The position numbers and the translations under genes are program-made. Under the pieces are notes generated by a model. The model was not told where the DNA came from. It saw only the letters and a program-made list of their open reading frames with translations, and did not search any database. A stretch of DNA of 64,000 bases from positions 30,176,501 to 30,240,500 of the forward strand of contig NC_037090.1 of the NCBI RefSeq assembly GCF_002994745.2, written 5' to 3'. Shown here one piece after another: positions 48,666-61,679 of the stretch. This stretch comes from Rosa chinensis. Taxonomy: Eukaryota; Streptophyta; Magnoliopsida; Rosales; Rosaceae. Each line of letters starts with the position of its first letter. Position 1 is the first letter of the stretch.

Positions 48666-49089
48666 ATGTTTTGCGTCTACTAGCAGACCTTTGTCATCAT
48701 ATCTATGACTTAACCATGGATAGTTTGCATTTCAAGAGACTACAGCAAACATTTTAAACTTTAACCAGATTTTCTTTCTCTATAACGAGCTCCAGATAAT
48801 ATTAATGGGAGGATATCGATAATACCTTATTACCACGCATCCAGGCTTCCTTTCCATGTAAGTGCTATAACCACAAGAAGAATTTATCGAATGCTCTCTC
48901 AGTTCAAACCCAAAATCATTCGAAAGTACTGAATTCCAATTTTTGGGTGATAAACTAAAGTTTTTGAAACTCAAGAAAGAGTTGGAATAAAAAAAAAGTC
49001 ATGTTAAGCAGCACCTTCAAAGGCAACAGGGATCAGCTGAATTCAGTTGTGATATGCAATCGACAAGGCTCATGATCGCTGGTTTATAT

Positions 49090-49660
49090 TATGTTATCAT
49101 TTATAAATAAAAAGCAGAGAAACAACAAGCTTCATGAAACCATCGGGAGGCCTTTGCCACACCAGCATGTTCAACTCATAAGCTCTATCAGTGTTGGCTT
49201 TGGCTTGAGTTAGCGAATTTTCATTCGTCAGTTGCAGTCTGAAAAGGCTGTAGAAACTAGCATATAAAACTCTCTTATTACTCCATTTCCAAATTAAACC
49301 AGCAAATGAATACAAACGCATCATATCATTTTACAGTTGAAAGAACACAGATTGGGAACAATGAATTAAACCAACCAATCCAAGAATATGAGAAGTAGTA
49401 GTATTCCAAATAGCTTGAGAAAAAGGCCGGACAGTCCCTATAAAGATGAAGAAAAGTTTCCTTACCAGTATGGCAAGCAGAGCAAGTGTTATCAGTGGTA
49501 AAATGTCATGAGCAACAACCCAAATGAAAGTTTTAAGTTAAGGGGGAACTCCAAATTTCCAGATATTTTCCAGAGAAGACTAGAAGAGTAACATTTGAAG
49601 GTTCTACGAATTCATATCCCAGAAGTCACAGACTATATTGTTCATAATGATTACTGCATC
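49090..49660 (-). mobile_element. Degenerate LINE remnant (zinc-finger-RVT and RNase H region)
   Basis: Reading the minus strand from about 49580, the pieces resemble the C-terminal part of a plant LINE: CSACHTGKETFLHLYRDCP (zf-RVT-like), then after a frameshift FSQAIWNTTTSHILG, and further on LVWQRPPDGFMKL, the usual start of the RNase H-like domain. Stops and shifts break the frame. No ends or target duplication were found. Confidence 0.6.
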
Positions 49661-51286
49661 AGGAAGAACAAATTTATAGAGAGTATTAGAAATAGCCAAA
49701 TATCCGACCAGAACTTAATATTGGGACCATCTCCAAATCGTTATTAATTCTTGGTTAAGGTTCCATCTTTCATCATTGTTAAAAAAAAAAAAAACACAAA
49801 ATTTTGAAAGAAATCATGTTGTTAGGCAGCATGCATCTTTAATATGATCATTGATCTATCTGTTTACAGCTTATATCCTCTCCAGATTCGCCATAGCCCC
49901 TTATCATTGGGACATGCATGACAGTTTAGGAGAGATTAGTATGGGACTTTTAATGTATGAAATGACACAAAGTGCAGAGCTTGTGGATTATTGATTGTTT
50001 TTTTTTTTTTTTTTTTTTAAATCACACGGTATTCTCAAAGATTTTTTAGGTTTAGAGACTAATCCGTATCAAGAGATATTGTCAGAACGCATCCTCTCCC
50101 TTGACCACCATGCTTATATAAGATGGAATTGGATGTAAGGGAATGTATCTTGGATCATATGCAATTAATGGCTTCTATTAACACTCACCGGTTAGTACTT
50201 CTCACGGATATGATATATATATTTGTGTACCAAACAGAATGATGATGTTAAAGGTCATTTATTCATTACCAGAAATATATACATAATACATGATGGCAGG
50301 AAGACGCTCCCAGTGAAAGCCTCGATAAAGACGCTCATCCCAAGCGTGATGGCAGGACCAAACCTAGGCCTCCTGACCACCACCTAGAGCGAGAGTCTCG
50401 CCTCGAGTGGGATTGCCAGAAAGATTTTCAGAATGTACTAGTTGCTCCTACCTGTACAGAATCTGATAATGACCTTCTTTGGTCGAGGATTTGGGGGACT
50501 GGAGACTGGAGTCACTGGACACACCAGTGACTAGGACCGCCTCTAGGATCGGTCAAGTAGGAGTTCCGACCTTACTTTAATACATTGATGAACTAGACTC
50601 TGTCCTACATCGAAAGTGGAAAGGAAGCAAACCCTCACCCACGCTTTATAGGATCATTAATTGGCATTAACGGTAAGAAACTAAAACTCCATGAATATTC
50701 ATATATACCGACCGGGATTGTCTCTAGGGGTTCCGACCTTACTTTAATACGCTAATGAACCACACTTCGTCCTACATTAAAAGTGGAAAGGATGCTACTC
50801 CTTACAGGACCATTAATGCTAGTAAGTAACTACATCTTTCCTACCGTTACTCTATTAATATTCACACATAAGCATGTGACTTCGGCGTCAGAAAGTACTA
50901 GGCCGGCTCACCCGGTCTTCTCCTTGACATCTTGTATGTTAATATTGATAATGATTGCGAGATCTGAAGCCCAAGCCTGGGAGCCCACATTGATCACAAC
51001 CTCGGTAGAAGTACTCGGGGTCTCAAAAGCGAGGACGCGCAGTATGTTCAGGCTTGGCGCACTATGTTTCTGTTGAAATCTAGGATGCCTATGAGATAAG
51101 AAGCATGGGGGAGCCGATGGACTATGATATTAGATCACTTCGCTACTTGTCAAGAGAAATATACGGGGTGTCAAGGAGGTGACCGACCGGGTTGGTCTAT
51201 GTTACTCTGATGCCAAAGTTAGTTTCCTTATATTTCTCTTGATAGAATAACGGGTAGGTAAAGTAGTAAATGCCCATTAATGAAGA
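49661..51286. other. Gene-free repetitive region, LTR-like in part
   Basis: It is AT-rich at first, with a T-run at 50000-50018. From about 50290 base composition rises and phrases such as GTGACTTCGGCGTCAGAAAG and GGCCGGCTCACCCGG resemble the U5 region of Ty3-type LTRs. No matching ends were found. A tandem duplication (50563-50880) lies inside. No coding sequence is seen. Confidence 0.35.
50563..50880. repeat. Imperfect tandem duplication of about 160 bp
   Basis: Both copies begin TTCCGACCTTACTTTAATAC (about 50563 and 50724). They share GTCCTACAT, AAAGTGGAAAGGA and a closing block with ATTAAT and an ATATTCA phrase. Divergence shows it is not recent. Confidence 0.7.
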
Positions 51287-53041
51287 TGGGCTTCAAATCT
51301 TCTGTCCTCATTTCTCTATCTCCTTCCCTGTCTCCCTATAAAATTTTGACACTTGACATTTGTTGCCTACTCAGCCTAACAATCACTTACCAGCCTACTA
51401 ACCTCGTTAAACTCGCTCTAACTCAACTCTAACTCTAACTCTAACTCACCCTAATTCAACCCTAACTCAACATCTCTAAATTAAAATGATAAATTTATGG
51501 AAGGAGGACTCGACCTCTTTAGCTCAAATATTAGGCATTGGTTCTGAACATAAGAAGCAATGTGGTTATTATGGGAGCGGAGGGAAAAAAAGAGAATGGA
51601 ATAATTAGATGATGATGATGACGCCTATTGTACGTTGTTTTCTGCAGGACTTATTTTCCAGGAAAAAGGGTCTTCTACTCCTCTTTATTACCATATTTCT
51701 TCTTCCCTGCCTCGAGGAGATTACTCGAATCTCTCCTCGAGCAAATCACTCCTCAAGCAAATTTTCCTTGAATGATTTCACCGTAACTAGATCCTCCTTG
51801 ACGAGATATTTCCTTCTAGACAAGAAATATGCTCCTCAACTAGATATTTCTTCCTTGATAAGAAATATGCTTCACGACAAAAAATTCCCTCCTCAACTAG
51901 ATATTTTTACCTTGGACAAGATGTCTCCTTTTTCAATAAAATTTAGACTTGAATCATATATGGTTTATTTTACCACCCTGAACTTTACATCTAAAAATCA
52001 TTTGTGTCCCCAAACTTCTAATTTGATCACATATGCCCTTATACTCTCCACGATGATCAACCAAAGCCATTAGTAAACTAATTCATCAATTTCTTCATAA
52101 ATTGGTGATGATGAGAGTCCACCTAGGTTAATTTAGTTTTAGCTTTGGACATGTAAATAGTGTGTTTCTTGCATGATGGAAGACCAAAATCTAGTTTGAG
52201 TGGGCAACACTATATGAAGAAATTGATGGATTAGTTAAGGATTAACTATAATCAATCACATTGGAGAGTACAAGGGCACAAACGATCATATTAGAAATTT
52301 AGGGGTACAAATGATTTTAGATATAAAGTTCAGGATGGTAAAATGATTTTAGCTCTTTTTTTTAAAAAAAAATTTACTAACAAAGGAAATTAATTGAGTC
52401 ATTAGAGAATGATAGAAAACTAGCCTGTAGCATTTTGATTTTCCTCATCAAGTAGGAATCTTTTTTTTTTTTTTCGTGGGAACGGATTGAGAGGAGAAGA
52501 TCTATGATGAGTAGGCTTCTTAATTTGTGATGTGAATTTATTAAGAGAATTCAATGTTGATACAACGGTCTCTTTCAAACTTATGTTGTGGGATTTTTAC
52601 AAAAAATTTAGTGGTGACAAGATGGCAATTAGAGGACTTTATAGAAAGATTCATTTGGTCAATAGACAAAAGGAGCTCCACAGAATCTATATATAACAGC
52701 ATATAGGCAAAAAGAACAAGTAAGCCCTCAGGTGCACTATTGATGATCGGTGATTCCTCTCACCCTAGATAGAAGAAGAAGAAAAAGAAGAAAAAGAGTT
52801 GTTAGTTTTAGTGTTTTAATCAACGTTTGGTAATCACCCAGATTTTTTGCAAATATAAATTTATAATTTGAATTTAGAGATGTTGGGTTAGGGTTGAATT
52901 AGGGTGAGTTAGAGTGAGTTTAACAGGGTTAGTGGGCTAGTAAGTGATTGTTAGGCTAAGTAGGCAACAAATGCCAAATGTTAAAATTTTATAGCGAGAC
53001 AGGGAAGGGGATAGGAAAATGGGGATAGAAGATTTGAAGCC
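51287..53041. mobile_element. Element with inverted repeats of about 200 bp, type uncertain
   Basis: The left arm, 51287-51485 (GGCTTCAAATCTTCT ... CAACATCTCTAAATT), returns inverted at 52866-53041. Shared phrases include TTTGTTGCCTAC, CCTAACAATCACTTAC and CCCTAATTCAACCCTAAC. The left arm has extra CTAACT units. I could not find a clean target duplication, so it may be a decayed MULE or a foldback element. A smaller foldback MITE sits between the arms. Confidence 0.65.
51962..52359. mobile_element. Foldback MITE nested between the inverted arms
   Basis: The arms match over about 140 bp: TTTTACCACCCTGAACTTTA on the left against the inverted TTTTACCATCCTGAACTTTA on the right, followed by AATCATTTGT and CTCTCCA, and by CATCAATTTCTTCATA closer to the centre. 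The left tip looks truncated. No coding sequence is present. Confidence 0.7.
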
Positions 53042-53578
53042 ATGAAAGGGATTAGACTTCTTAAACAGGCATGATGAGACTGGGTTTGACCTTGTTTTCG
53101 ATGTGGGAGATATGTCCTTGCTATTTAGTAGCTAGTATCTTAGGCTGGACATCTCTCCAGTTAGTAATAAACATTACCCTTCGGGTACCGGAATGGTGGG
53201 TGGTCCCTACAATTACGTAAGTGATGTCACTCCCAACCTGAGTACTGTGGTATACTGGTATGTGATCTCGGAAGAGGTAGCCGACACAAGTGCATGTGTC
53301 AATTGATCTTGATATTCTACTGGTATGTACAATACACCTTTTTTTTTTTTATTGTTTTAATTTAACTTTGTTTTGGATTCTTTTGAAATTGTTTTCAGTT
53401 TTGTTGCATTTCACCGCAAAACCAAGTTTTAAACATTTCTATTCTTTGCCAATGTCTAGGGACATGTGACAGAGAACTAACCATGTGCAATACTACTTGA
53501 TACTCAAATTTCAGACCACTTTGCCTAAATCCTCTGCCTAACACCTCAATAACTATAATACAGAGTTCTCAGGCCCCC
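53042..53578. other. Gene-free spacer left of the hAT element
   Basis: No frame, TIR or tandem repeat is supported apart from a T-run at 53340-53351. The inserted hAT element begins at 53587 after its target duplication. Confidence 0.45.
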
Positions 53579-54682
53579 CTTTTGCTTAGGGCTGGGCACG
53601 GGCCGGGCCCACTTAATATTTCACTGGGCCCGGAACCGGCCCGTTTGTTACGGTTCGGGCCTAAAGCCCGTTTTGACACTTACAGGGACCGGCCCGTTTA
53701 CTTTCGGGCCGGGCTTCCGGGCTTTCGGGCCCAAATACCAGCTTTTTTCTTTACTCTCTGCCCACATATATAATCCACATTCCATTAATTTCATGATTTC
53801 AACAAGTTGAAGTTCAACACAGTATCCATATCCAAAATTCAACCTGCACATTCAAATATCCAAATATGTAGAGTTCATTATCCAAATTCAAATACAAGAA
53901 GGCAAGAATATTGATTGAAATCAAATACAAAGTCCAATTCAACACACAGTCCCAATTCAAATACAGACTTACAAAGTCCCAATTCAAATACAAAGCTGCA
54001 ATTCAAGTACAAAGTCCCAATTCAAATACAAAGTTGCAATTGAAATAGAAAGTCCAAATTGGAAGAAGCAATTCAGCAGTTTTTCTTTTCTCCAGTCTTC
54101 TAAGCATTCAGCAGCTATTCAGCAAAGCCTTCCATCAATTGGCAATCATGATCCCTACACCAGCCAATATACAAAAAGTCAAAAACTATCAACCAGTTAC
54201 TCAATAGAGTGAAGACAGATCAAAACTGGAGCATCCCAGAACTAGAGCAGAAGTTTAAAATAAAGTGAAGACAAATCAAACTTGACATCAGTTTATGATA
54301 ATATCGCAGAGAACATAATAATCAGTTTGTAAGAATATTGATAATATCACCTGACTTAGGCTTACAGAGTTATAGATTTACGAGCCCAAGAACTTAGGCT
54401 TACAGAGTTACAGATTTACGAGCCATAGTTGTTATACATTGAGTTACAGAGTTACAGAAACAATTGTAATTAATTACTTCAAAAGAATGAATCTTTTTGC
54501 ACATAAAACTCAACCCAATACTTCCCAGAAGTCACAACGAGTTTGTATATTTGAAAAAAAGGACGAGAAGAAGGGAGATTTTTACCTTCGGAGGAGAAGG
54601 AATCAGACTATCAGTTCGAAGGAGAACACCTCCGGAGCCACCAGTTCGAAGAAGAACACCTTCACAAACTCACAGCTTGATG

Positions 54683-55240
<558 letters not shown>

Positions 55241-55516
55241 TTTGAAGAAATGGCTGAGACTGATTAGGTTAGTCGTATTGGACTTTAGGTGTTTGAGTGA
55301 GGAACAATTTGGTGTATCTGATCCTATAGTAGAAATTCTAAGCCTTATATGAGGTCCAATAATATATGGACATATGTATCCTTTTAACTTAGACGGGCCT
55401 AAACGGGCTTTCCTAACTTTGAATGGCAAGGCCCGGCCCGAACCGTATCTTTGAAAGTGCAAGCCCGGCCCGAACCGTTTTGGTGATAAAAAAAATAGGG
55501 CTCGGCCCGAACGGGT

Positions 55517-55624
55517 CGGGCTTTGACAGGCCGGTCCGGGTTTGCGGGTTTTCGGGCTTAAATGCCGTTCGGGCCGGGCTTTGACAGGCCGGTCCGGGTT
55601 TGCGGGTTTTCGGGCTTAAATGCC
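55517..55624. repeat. Perfect 50-bp direct repeat at the right end of the hAT element
   Basis: The block starting CGGGCTTTGACAGGCCGGTC and ending CGGGCTTAAATGCC is at 55517-55566 and again at 55575-55624, offset 58, without visible difference. It lies next to the terminal inverted repeat. Confidence 0.9.
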
Positions 55625-55640
55625 CAGCCCTACTTTTGCT

Positions 55641-57366
55641 CATAGATCCCTTTTGGGCCCTCATGGCAACCATCATATGTGACATTGGACTTACCGATCC
55701 ATATTTTGCAAAATCAAATTTCAGATTTTAGTTATGTCAACTTGTCTTTAAATTCACCATAAGTGCCTTAAATCTTTTGACCAGATTAATTAAAAAGTGA
55801 TCAACGTGATATTTGTATTCAAAATTCCGTATCAATGTGATACTTTCATCTCTATTCATATCCATTAAAATGGACCATTTGCCATCAATGTTTTAAAAGG
55901 CAAATGCGTGAGGTGAGATGTTTTCTTAAGCCTTAAGCCTCGAAAGGCTTAAAGCCCTTTCTAGGCATTGAGGTGTAAGCTTTTCGCACGTTGCAGTTTT
56001 AGAGTTTTTATCACAAACAATCCTTGAAGTTCAGGTTATTAAACACTTTGGTTCCCTACATTAAAACTATAACATTCATACCGCAAAATTAATCCCTAAC
56101 ATACTTTGTCGAGGACATTTTCGTCTCTCTCTCTGTCTCTCACATGTTAGTCAATTAGTAGTTATCGTAATTATTTCTCATTTTGCATGTACTAATAATA
56201 TTTATGCTTTGCATTTTTTTTTAACTAATCAATGACTTTGATGAGAAATTGAGAAGGGTCAGCTGAACCTTCTAGACCCATGCTGCCTACGCCCATACTC
56301 CCAACCATTGCATGTGTTTGGTGCGGTGATAAGATAATTATTTTTTATTTGGAAGGTCATGTATTCAATCCTCATCCAAGGTGTGACGTAATGGTTTATA
56401 TATTAAAAAAGGAAAAAAAACTTTCAATATTGATTAGAAAGTTCTCATGAAGTCTTTATTTTAGTGGTCTTATTATAAGCTCTTTTGAGGCCGGTGAGAA
56501 TATCAATGAACCAACTTAAATAAAATAGCTTGCCTTCTTTTAAGTCTAGCTAGCTTGAGTTGTATGATGACTTTACGACATCTTCAAGACTTCAACAAAA
56601 GGAAGATGCACATAACGAAATGTACAGATCGAGAGCACCGTGTTTGTATGTTTGAAATATCAAAGTATTATTTGAAGGACTCTTGTAAAAACAAAAAGAT
56701 CACAATATCAAATCCACGCACATTAAAATCATGCATCTCCATGACATGCCATTTGCCCGATTCGATCTCCTTCCTTTTTCACGTTGCAGATAATAACGCT
56801 TCTAAAGGGTCCCAGTCAAAAGTTTGAATGGAATCATGTTGCATGAAAAAGCACCTTTCAACCAAACTTTGGATGTGGAAGATATAATCACACAGTACGT
56901 ACGCACTTGTGTCCATGTTTTTTCCCTATAAATAGTTTGATCAAGGCTGCATGGATGTACTGAACTGTAATGATATATCTGATCATTAGTTCCTGTTGTC
57001 TAAAATCTTGCATGGATATGTGGAGAGTAGATATGAGTCTGGGATGACTTGTCGGAATAATGCTTTTGAGCTATATTCAATTCCCACCGGGTTTCTTCCA
57101 GGGTCATCTCAGGTTCAGAATTTGTTCTCCCTTCTCTCATGTGAGATTCTAAAGACATGAACCAAAGCCAAGAACTCGACCAAGGGTTTAATTAGCGTCA
57201 TCAATATTTACACTCACAGTTTCATCCATAGCCAAAAATTCGCACTTAACGACTTATGTGTATGCTATCTCTGTCTGTAGGTCTTGACATAAAGCTTCTA
57301 GCATTTTCGTAACATTGTTGAATTATGTAGTTAATTATCTTCCATCATGAAATCGTATTTTGTTCT

Positions 57367-57398
<32 letters not shown>

Positions 57399-57400
57399 CA
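55641..57400. other. Gene-free region
   Basis: AT-rich DNA with no supported coding frame. A 90-codon plus-strand frame at 56555-56827 has no recognisable similarity. A TA microsatellite ends the region (57368-57394). Confidence 0.45.
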
Positions 57401-57808
57401 GGGCCCTTTTAGTGAGGGATCCTTTTTTTTTTTTGTCTTTTATAGGGATAGGCATTAGACCAACTTTTCGATCATGTTTTCACATCTTAACCATTCAGTT
57501 TTTAGGTCCTAATGTATAGATCACTTATGCAGATTTTCAGCCAATTTGATGATCGTTAAAGCATCCAAAATTGCAATTTACCATTATAAACACCAACGGT
57601 TCAGGTTTGACAGATTCGGTCCGTTCGTGTAAATTGCAGTTTTAGATGCCTTAACGATCACCAATTTGGCTGAAAATTTGCAGAAGTGATCTATACATTA
57701 GGACCTAAAAACTGAACGGTTAAGATGTGAAAATATAATCTAAAAGTTGGTCTGATGCCTATCCCTATAAAAAAAACTAAAAAAAAGGGATCGCTTACCG
57801 GAAGCCCT
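57401..57808. mobile_element. Foldback MITE, family copy 2
   Basis: The arms are nearly perfect inverted repeats: AGTTTTTAGGTCCTAATGTA, TGCAGATTTTCAGCCAA and TGATGATCGTTAAAG on the left are mirrored on the right, around a short centre near 57600. The outer ends are GGGCCCTTTTAGTGAG and CGGAAGCCCT. It shares these features with 22807-23199. Better pairing of the arms suggests it is the younger copy. Its transcript could form a long hairpin. Confidence 0.8.
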
Positions 57809-57810
57809 AT

Positions 57811-57855
57811 ATATACACACACACATACATACATACATACATACATACATACAGA
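57811..57855. repeat. (CATA)n microsatellite next to the MITE
   Basis: An ACACAC run passes into seven or more CATA units immediately right of the MITE. Confidence 0.85.
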
Positions 57856-59241
57856 CAGAGACATTCACATTTTGTAATAGTCCCGATAGCTAGGGCAAGT
57901 AAATATCAACACATGCAGAGACATGCACATACCGGTCACTGTAATTAATTAAGCATCCCTGGCACTGACCCCTTGACATTATTGTCAGCTAACATCACCA
58001 AAACCCCCAAGATTCAGCCATGCATTGAAGGGGGTACTAAACTCAATCAGATCATGCATAGAAATAATAGAATCATACTAATCTCCATGTACCGGTACAT
58101 GTGTGCGAGTTGCGAGAAACGTTCTAGCTTATGTATTTTTTTGCATCATTTTTCTCTCCGTTTTATCATATTATTTTTGCATAGCATGTGGAAGGTCACA
58201 CTCACATGTCGGGAAACATACACGCCTAATCAGTTTTTTTGGAAAAATTCTATAATACATACCCTTATATTATACACTCATTTACAAATATGACAACAAA
58301 TTTGTTGTCAAAGTGGTAACCTGAGTCATATTTTGTGTAATCTTAGTTCTATTAATGGTAATTACACCATCTACAACATTGTTACAAGTTTTTGAACAAA
58401 TTTGTTGTCAATGTTGTAATTTTGTTTTAATTATATGTAAATAGTATAAATGAATATGGTAACTTTGTTCTCAATGTTGTAATTTTGATTCATATAAATT
58501 GTAATTTTTGTTCAAGTAGATGTAAAATGAGTGTATGATAAACATCACAATACCATAGCTTGTCTCATTTTTTTGCATCATTTGCCCTTCATCTTATTAT
58601 TTTTCTATTGGCTAAATTATCTTCTTTTAAAAAAATGAAAGAAGGAAAAATGTTAGAATAAAAACTTAAAAAACAAGAAAAAGAAGAAGAAAAATTAACG
58701 CCAAAGACGGCTATGTTCCAAATTGGTTTAGGACTTACTTGACAAGGGTGTTTGTGGATTAAGAAGAAGTACAACTTTTTCCTAGGACTTGGTCTTTGAT
58801 TACTAATCCTTTCTTCCCATGGAGCTAGGCCAGCCTGCCGGTGCTGCCACTCATTACTCTTGGAACCAGTACAATGGGTTCTTACATTGGTGAAACTTTC
58901 TAGTTCTTTTTCTTTTCTGTTGCAGCATGACTATGGATTTACCTACTCTCATCAGCTTGTAGGGGATGTTATGATTAATATATTGTTACTATCAATAGAA
59001 CTGCCATAAAAATATTTCAGTCCTATAACTTGGTGCAGTGACGTATTGCTTTAGAATTAGCCGGGTTAGATGGCTCTATATAAATGTTTTGTCTCATGTA
59101 ATCGATATACTTCTGGATAATCTATCGGTGGTCGAATAAGTCTTTTGACCGGTTAGGCTGCAGGTTTGATGAAGGGCCCTTTGACGAACTACCTTATCCT
59201 CAATAACTTAGCCCTTAATAAGGCCTAAAAGAAGGGGCCAT
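57856..59241. other. Gene-free region left of the LINE
   Basis: It holds a degenerate repeat (58260-58540) and otherwise AT-rich sequence with no supported gene. Confidence 0.4.
58290..58540. repeat. Degenerate repeats of a TTGTTGTCAATGTTGTAATTT motif
   Basis: Variants occur at about 58300, 58400 and 58465, separated by AT-rich spacers that also share GTAAAT and ATAAAT phrases. This is a decayed short tandem array. Confidence 0.5.
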
Positions 59242-60576
59242 ATTGGTTTTGGTGCCTTGAAGCTAGACATGATTAAGGCATATGATCATGTTGAGTGGAG
59301 CTTCTTGAAGGTGGTGTTGATGCGGCTTGGATTCAGTCCTACTTGGGTTAATTGGGTAATGAGGTGTGTAACAACAGTGTCATACTCTTTCATTATTAAT
59401 GGAGCTCCTAGGGGGAAGGTGGTGCCCTCTAGAGGATTGCGGCAAGGGGATTCCATTTCACCATATCTATTTCTGTTTTGTGCGGAGGCTCTGTCTAAAT
59501 TGATATTGCGTGCAGAGGAGTCTAGCCAGCTGCATGATGATCCAAATATATACAGGTGCACCTTCCATTTCACACCTCTTTTTTGCTGATGACTCATTTA
59601 TTTTCTCTAAGTCCGAGCCAGAGGAGTGCCTTGTTTTGAAGAATATATTCAAGAAGTATGAAGATGCTTTTGGTCAGCTAATTAATTACCAGAAGAGCTC
59701 TGTGGCTTTTAGCTAGCAAAAATGTAAAGATGGCAAAGCAGGAAGAACTTGCAGAAATTATGGATGTTATGAGGGTTGATAAACATGACAAATACCTTGG
59801 ACTCCCTATTGAAATTAGCTACTCCAAGGCTAAGGCATTTGGTTTCTTAACAGAGAAGGTGAGAAAGCGTACAAGTGGCTGGAGGGAGAAGACATTGAGT
59901 ATTGCTGGCAAGGAAATTATGATTAAGGCTGTTGTGCAGTCTATTCCTACCTATGTCATGAATTGTTTTGAGCTCCCGAAAGACTTGTGTATGGAGATGC
60001 ATAGCCTAATGGCAAAATATTGATGGGGTGACAAATTGAATGAGAAGAAAATTCGCTGGCTTGCTTGGGAGAAACTTTGTGTTCCTAAAGGTGAGGGAGG
60101 TTTAGGGTTTCGCAATATGGTACACTTCAACCAAGTGTTACTTTCTAAACAAGGTTGGCGGATACTTCTCTAATTGCTTCTCTCTATAAAGCAAAATACT
60201 TCCCAAATTGTGGATTTTTGGATGCGGTGTTACTTAATGGTGCTTCGTATGCTTGGCGGAGTATTATTCATGGAAGAGAGTTGTTGAAAGAAGGGTTGCA
60301 ATTTCAAGTTGGGGATGGTCGGAATATTGCAGTATGGGCTGATCCTTGCATGGGTACCACACCCCTACAGTTTCAAGCATTTCTCTAGACCACCTGAGGT
60401 TTGGAAGACTTACGAGTTGCTGATCTGATTGATGTGGATATGCACGAGTGGAATGAGGAATTACTTCAGGCCCTCTTTACACCTTCGGAGGTTGAGATAA
60501 TTGGACATGTTCTTCTTAGTTTGCGTGGTTCGGACTACAGACTTGTATGACTCTATGATAAGAAGGGCTATATATT
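59242..60576 (+). mobile_element. LINE (L1-type) reverse transcriptase relic, truncated on both sides
   Basis: The first piece, [20 protein letters not shown] to [20 protein letters not shown] (59254-59550), is the RVT_1 domain. After a frameshift the catalytic FFADDSFIF appears (about 59580-59620), then LGLPIEISYSKAKAFGFL and IMIKAVVQSIPTYVM (59730-60020). An in-frame TGA follows, then [20 protein letters not shown] and, after another shift, GASYAWRSIIHGRELLKEG with GDGRNIAVWADP. The last trace, LRGSDYRLV-stop-LYDKKG, ends at about 60572, where a TGTTG-type LTR start cuts in. The region upstream of the reverse transcriptase core is missing. At least two frameshifts and two stops make it inactive. 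Confidence 0.88.
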
Positions 60577-60920
60577 TGTTGAAATGGGAAAAATGCAAAC
60601 CCAATTGCAACGAATTTCGTTCATGGAAGAAATATGAGTGCTTTACTTAAACAAGTTTAAAAGCCTCTAATTAAGAAAAAGGACGGACAAGTTAATTAGC
60701 TAATAAAACTCTAAACAAAAAAACTGTAGAGTTTTTAAGCTACTTGTATTGGGTTTGCATCTGACTTCTAGCTTGTTTGAAACTCTAGACAAGCAGTTAC
60801 AAAAAAAGTTTCAACCTGGACGTCAAAAGAGAAAGGAGATAGGGTGTCCAGCCATTTCACTTCAAGTTGAACTCTAAAACTTTCAACGTGGTACACAAGC
60901 CAAACTCATCTCTAGTGCAG

Positions 60921-60928
60921 TATATAAG
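60921..60928 (+). promoter_or_regulatory. TATA box of the right-hand LTR-like element
   Basis: TATATAAG follows GTGCAG, about 340 bases after the presumed LTR start, a normal U3 spacing. It was chosen by motif and position only. Confidence 0.4.
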
Positions 60929-61148
60929 CACCACATGAAAAGAAAGACGAGTGGGGGGCCGCAACGTGAAGAGGCAGCAGGAGGACGCAACGGAGCACAG
61001 CAGCGTGGAAAAAATACAAGAAGGAGAAAGCAGCAAGCAGCTTGGAAGACAAAAGGTTCAGACCTCATTCCATTACTCTCCACCACCTTTTCTTTTCTGT
61101 CACAACTCCTCACAACAGCACCTTCGGGTGTCAATGATGTCAAAGCCA

Positions 61149-61278
61149 ACATGCCGGGCAGCGTCCCGATGAAACCATGCCGGAGCAGCGCCTCCGATGA
61201 CCATGCCGGGCAGCGTCCCGATGACCATGCCGGGCAGCGACCCGATGATCATGCCGGGCAGCGTCCCGATGACCATGA
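61149..61278. repeat. 24-bp GC-rich tandem repeat, about five copies
   Basis: The unit is CATGCCGGGCAGCGTCCCGA plus TGAC. Copies start near 61149, 61202, 61226, 61250 and a partial at 61274, with one degenerate copy between the first two. Being a multiple of three it encodes an eight-residue repeat (DDHAGQRP) on the plus strand inside a 148-codon frame that I do not trust as a gene. Confidence 0.88.
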
Positions 61279-61679
61279 TGGAGCCCCGTCTCCCAAAGCT
61301 TTCATAGCTACGATGCTTCACCGAACTCGCTCTCAGCAGCAGCAAAGCAAATACAAACCTGCTGCCGTACGATGGTGCTAAATGGCAACAAAGGAAACCA
61401 AAGGCCATAACCATCCCTTGCCCTCTGTCAACCACCACAACCAAATAGCCTGCGCCAAATTCCATATTTTCTTTTTCAAGAGCACCAATTCAAATAACAC
61501 AAAAGCGGTGCAAAGAAACTAAAAGAAATTAATGAAGGATTCACCTTCGGAATCAAGGCTCTGGAATTTCAACAATTTACGACACTGCAGCTGCTCTCCT
61601 TGTTCCGTACCTGTACACAAAAAAAGTGTATTGTCAAGGTCCTAAAGTTACAATAGGGTGCAGTGTCTTCACGTTCACA

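Noticed and set aside
51410..51480. CTAACT/CTAACCC runs resembling telomere repeats
   Set aside because: The period is six with CTAACT, not the plant CCCTAAA repeat, and the run is part of an inverted-repeat arm.
60935..61465. Frames of 121-148 codons with DDHAGQRP repeats
   Set aside because: They are driven by the 24-bp tandem repeat and open on both strands; no domain or splice support.
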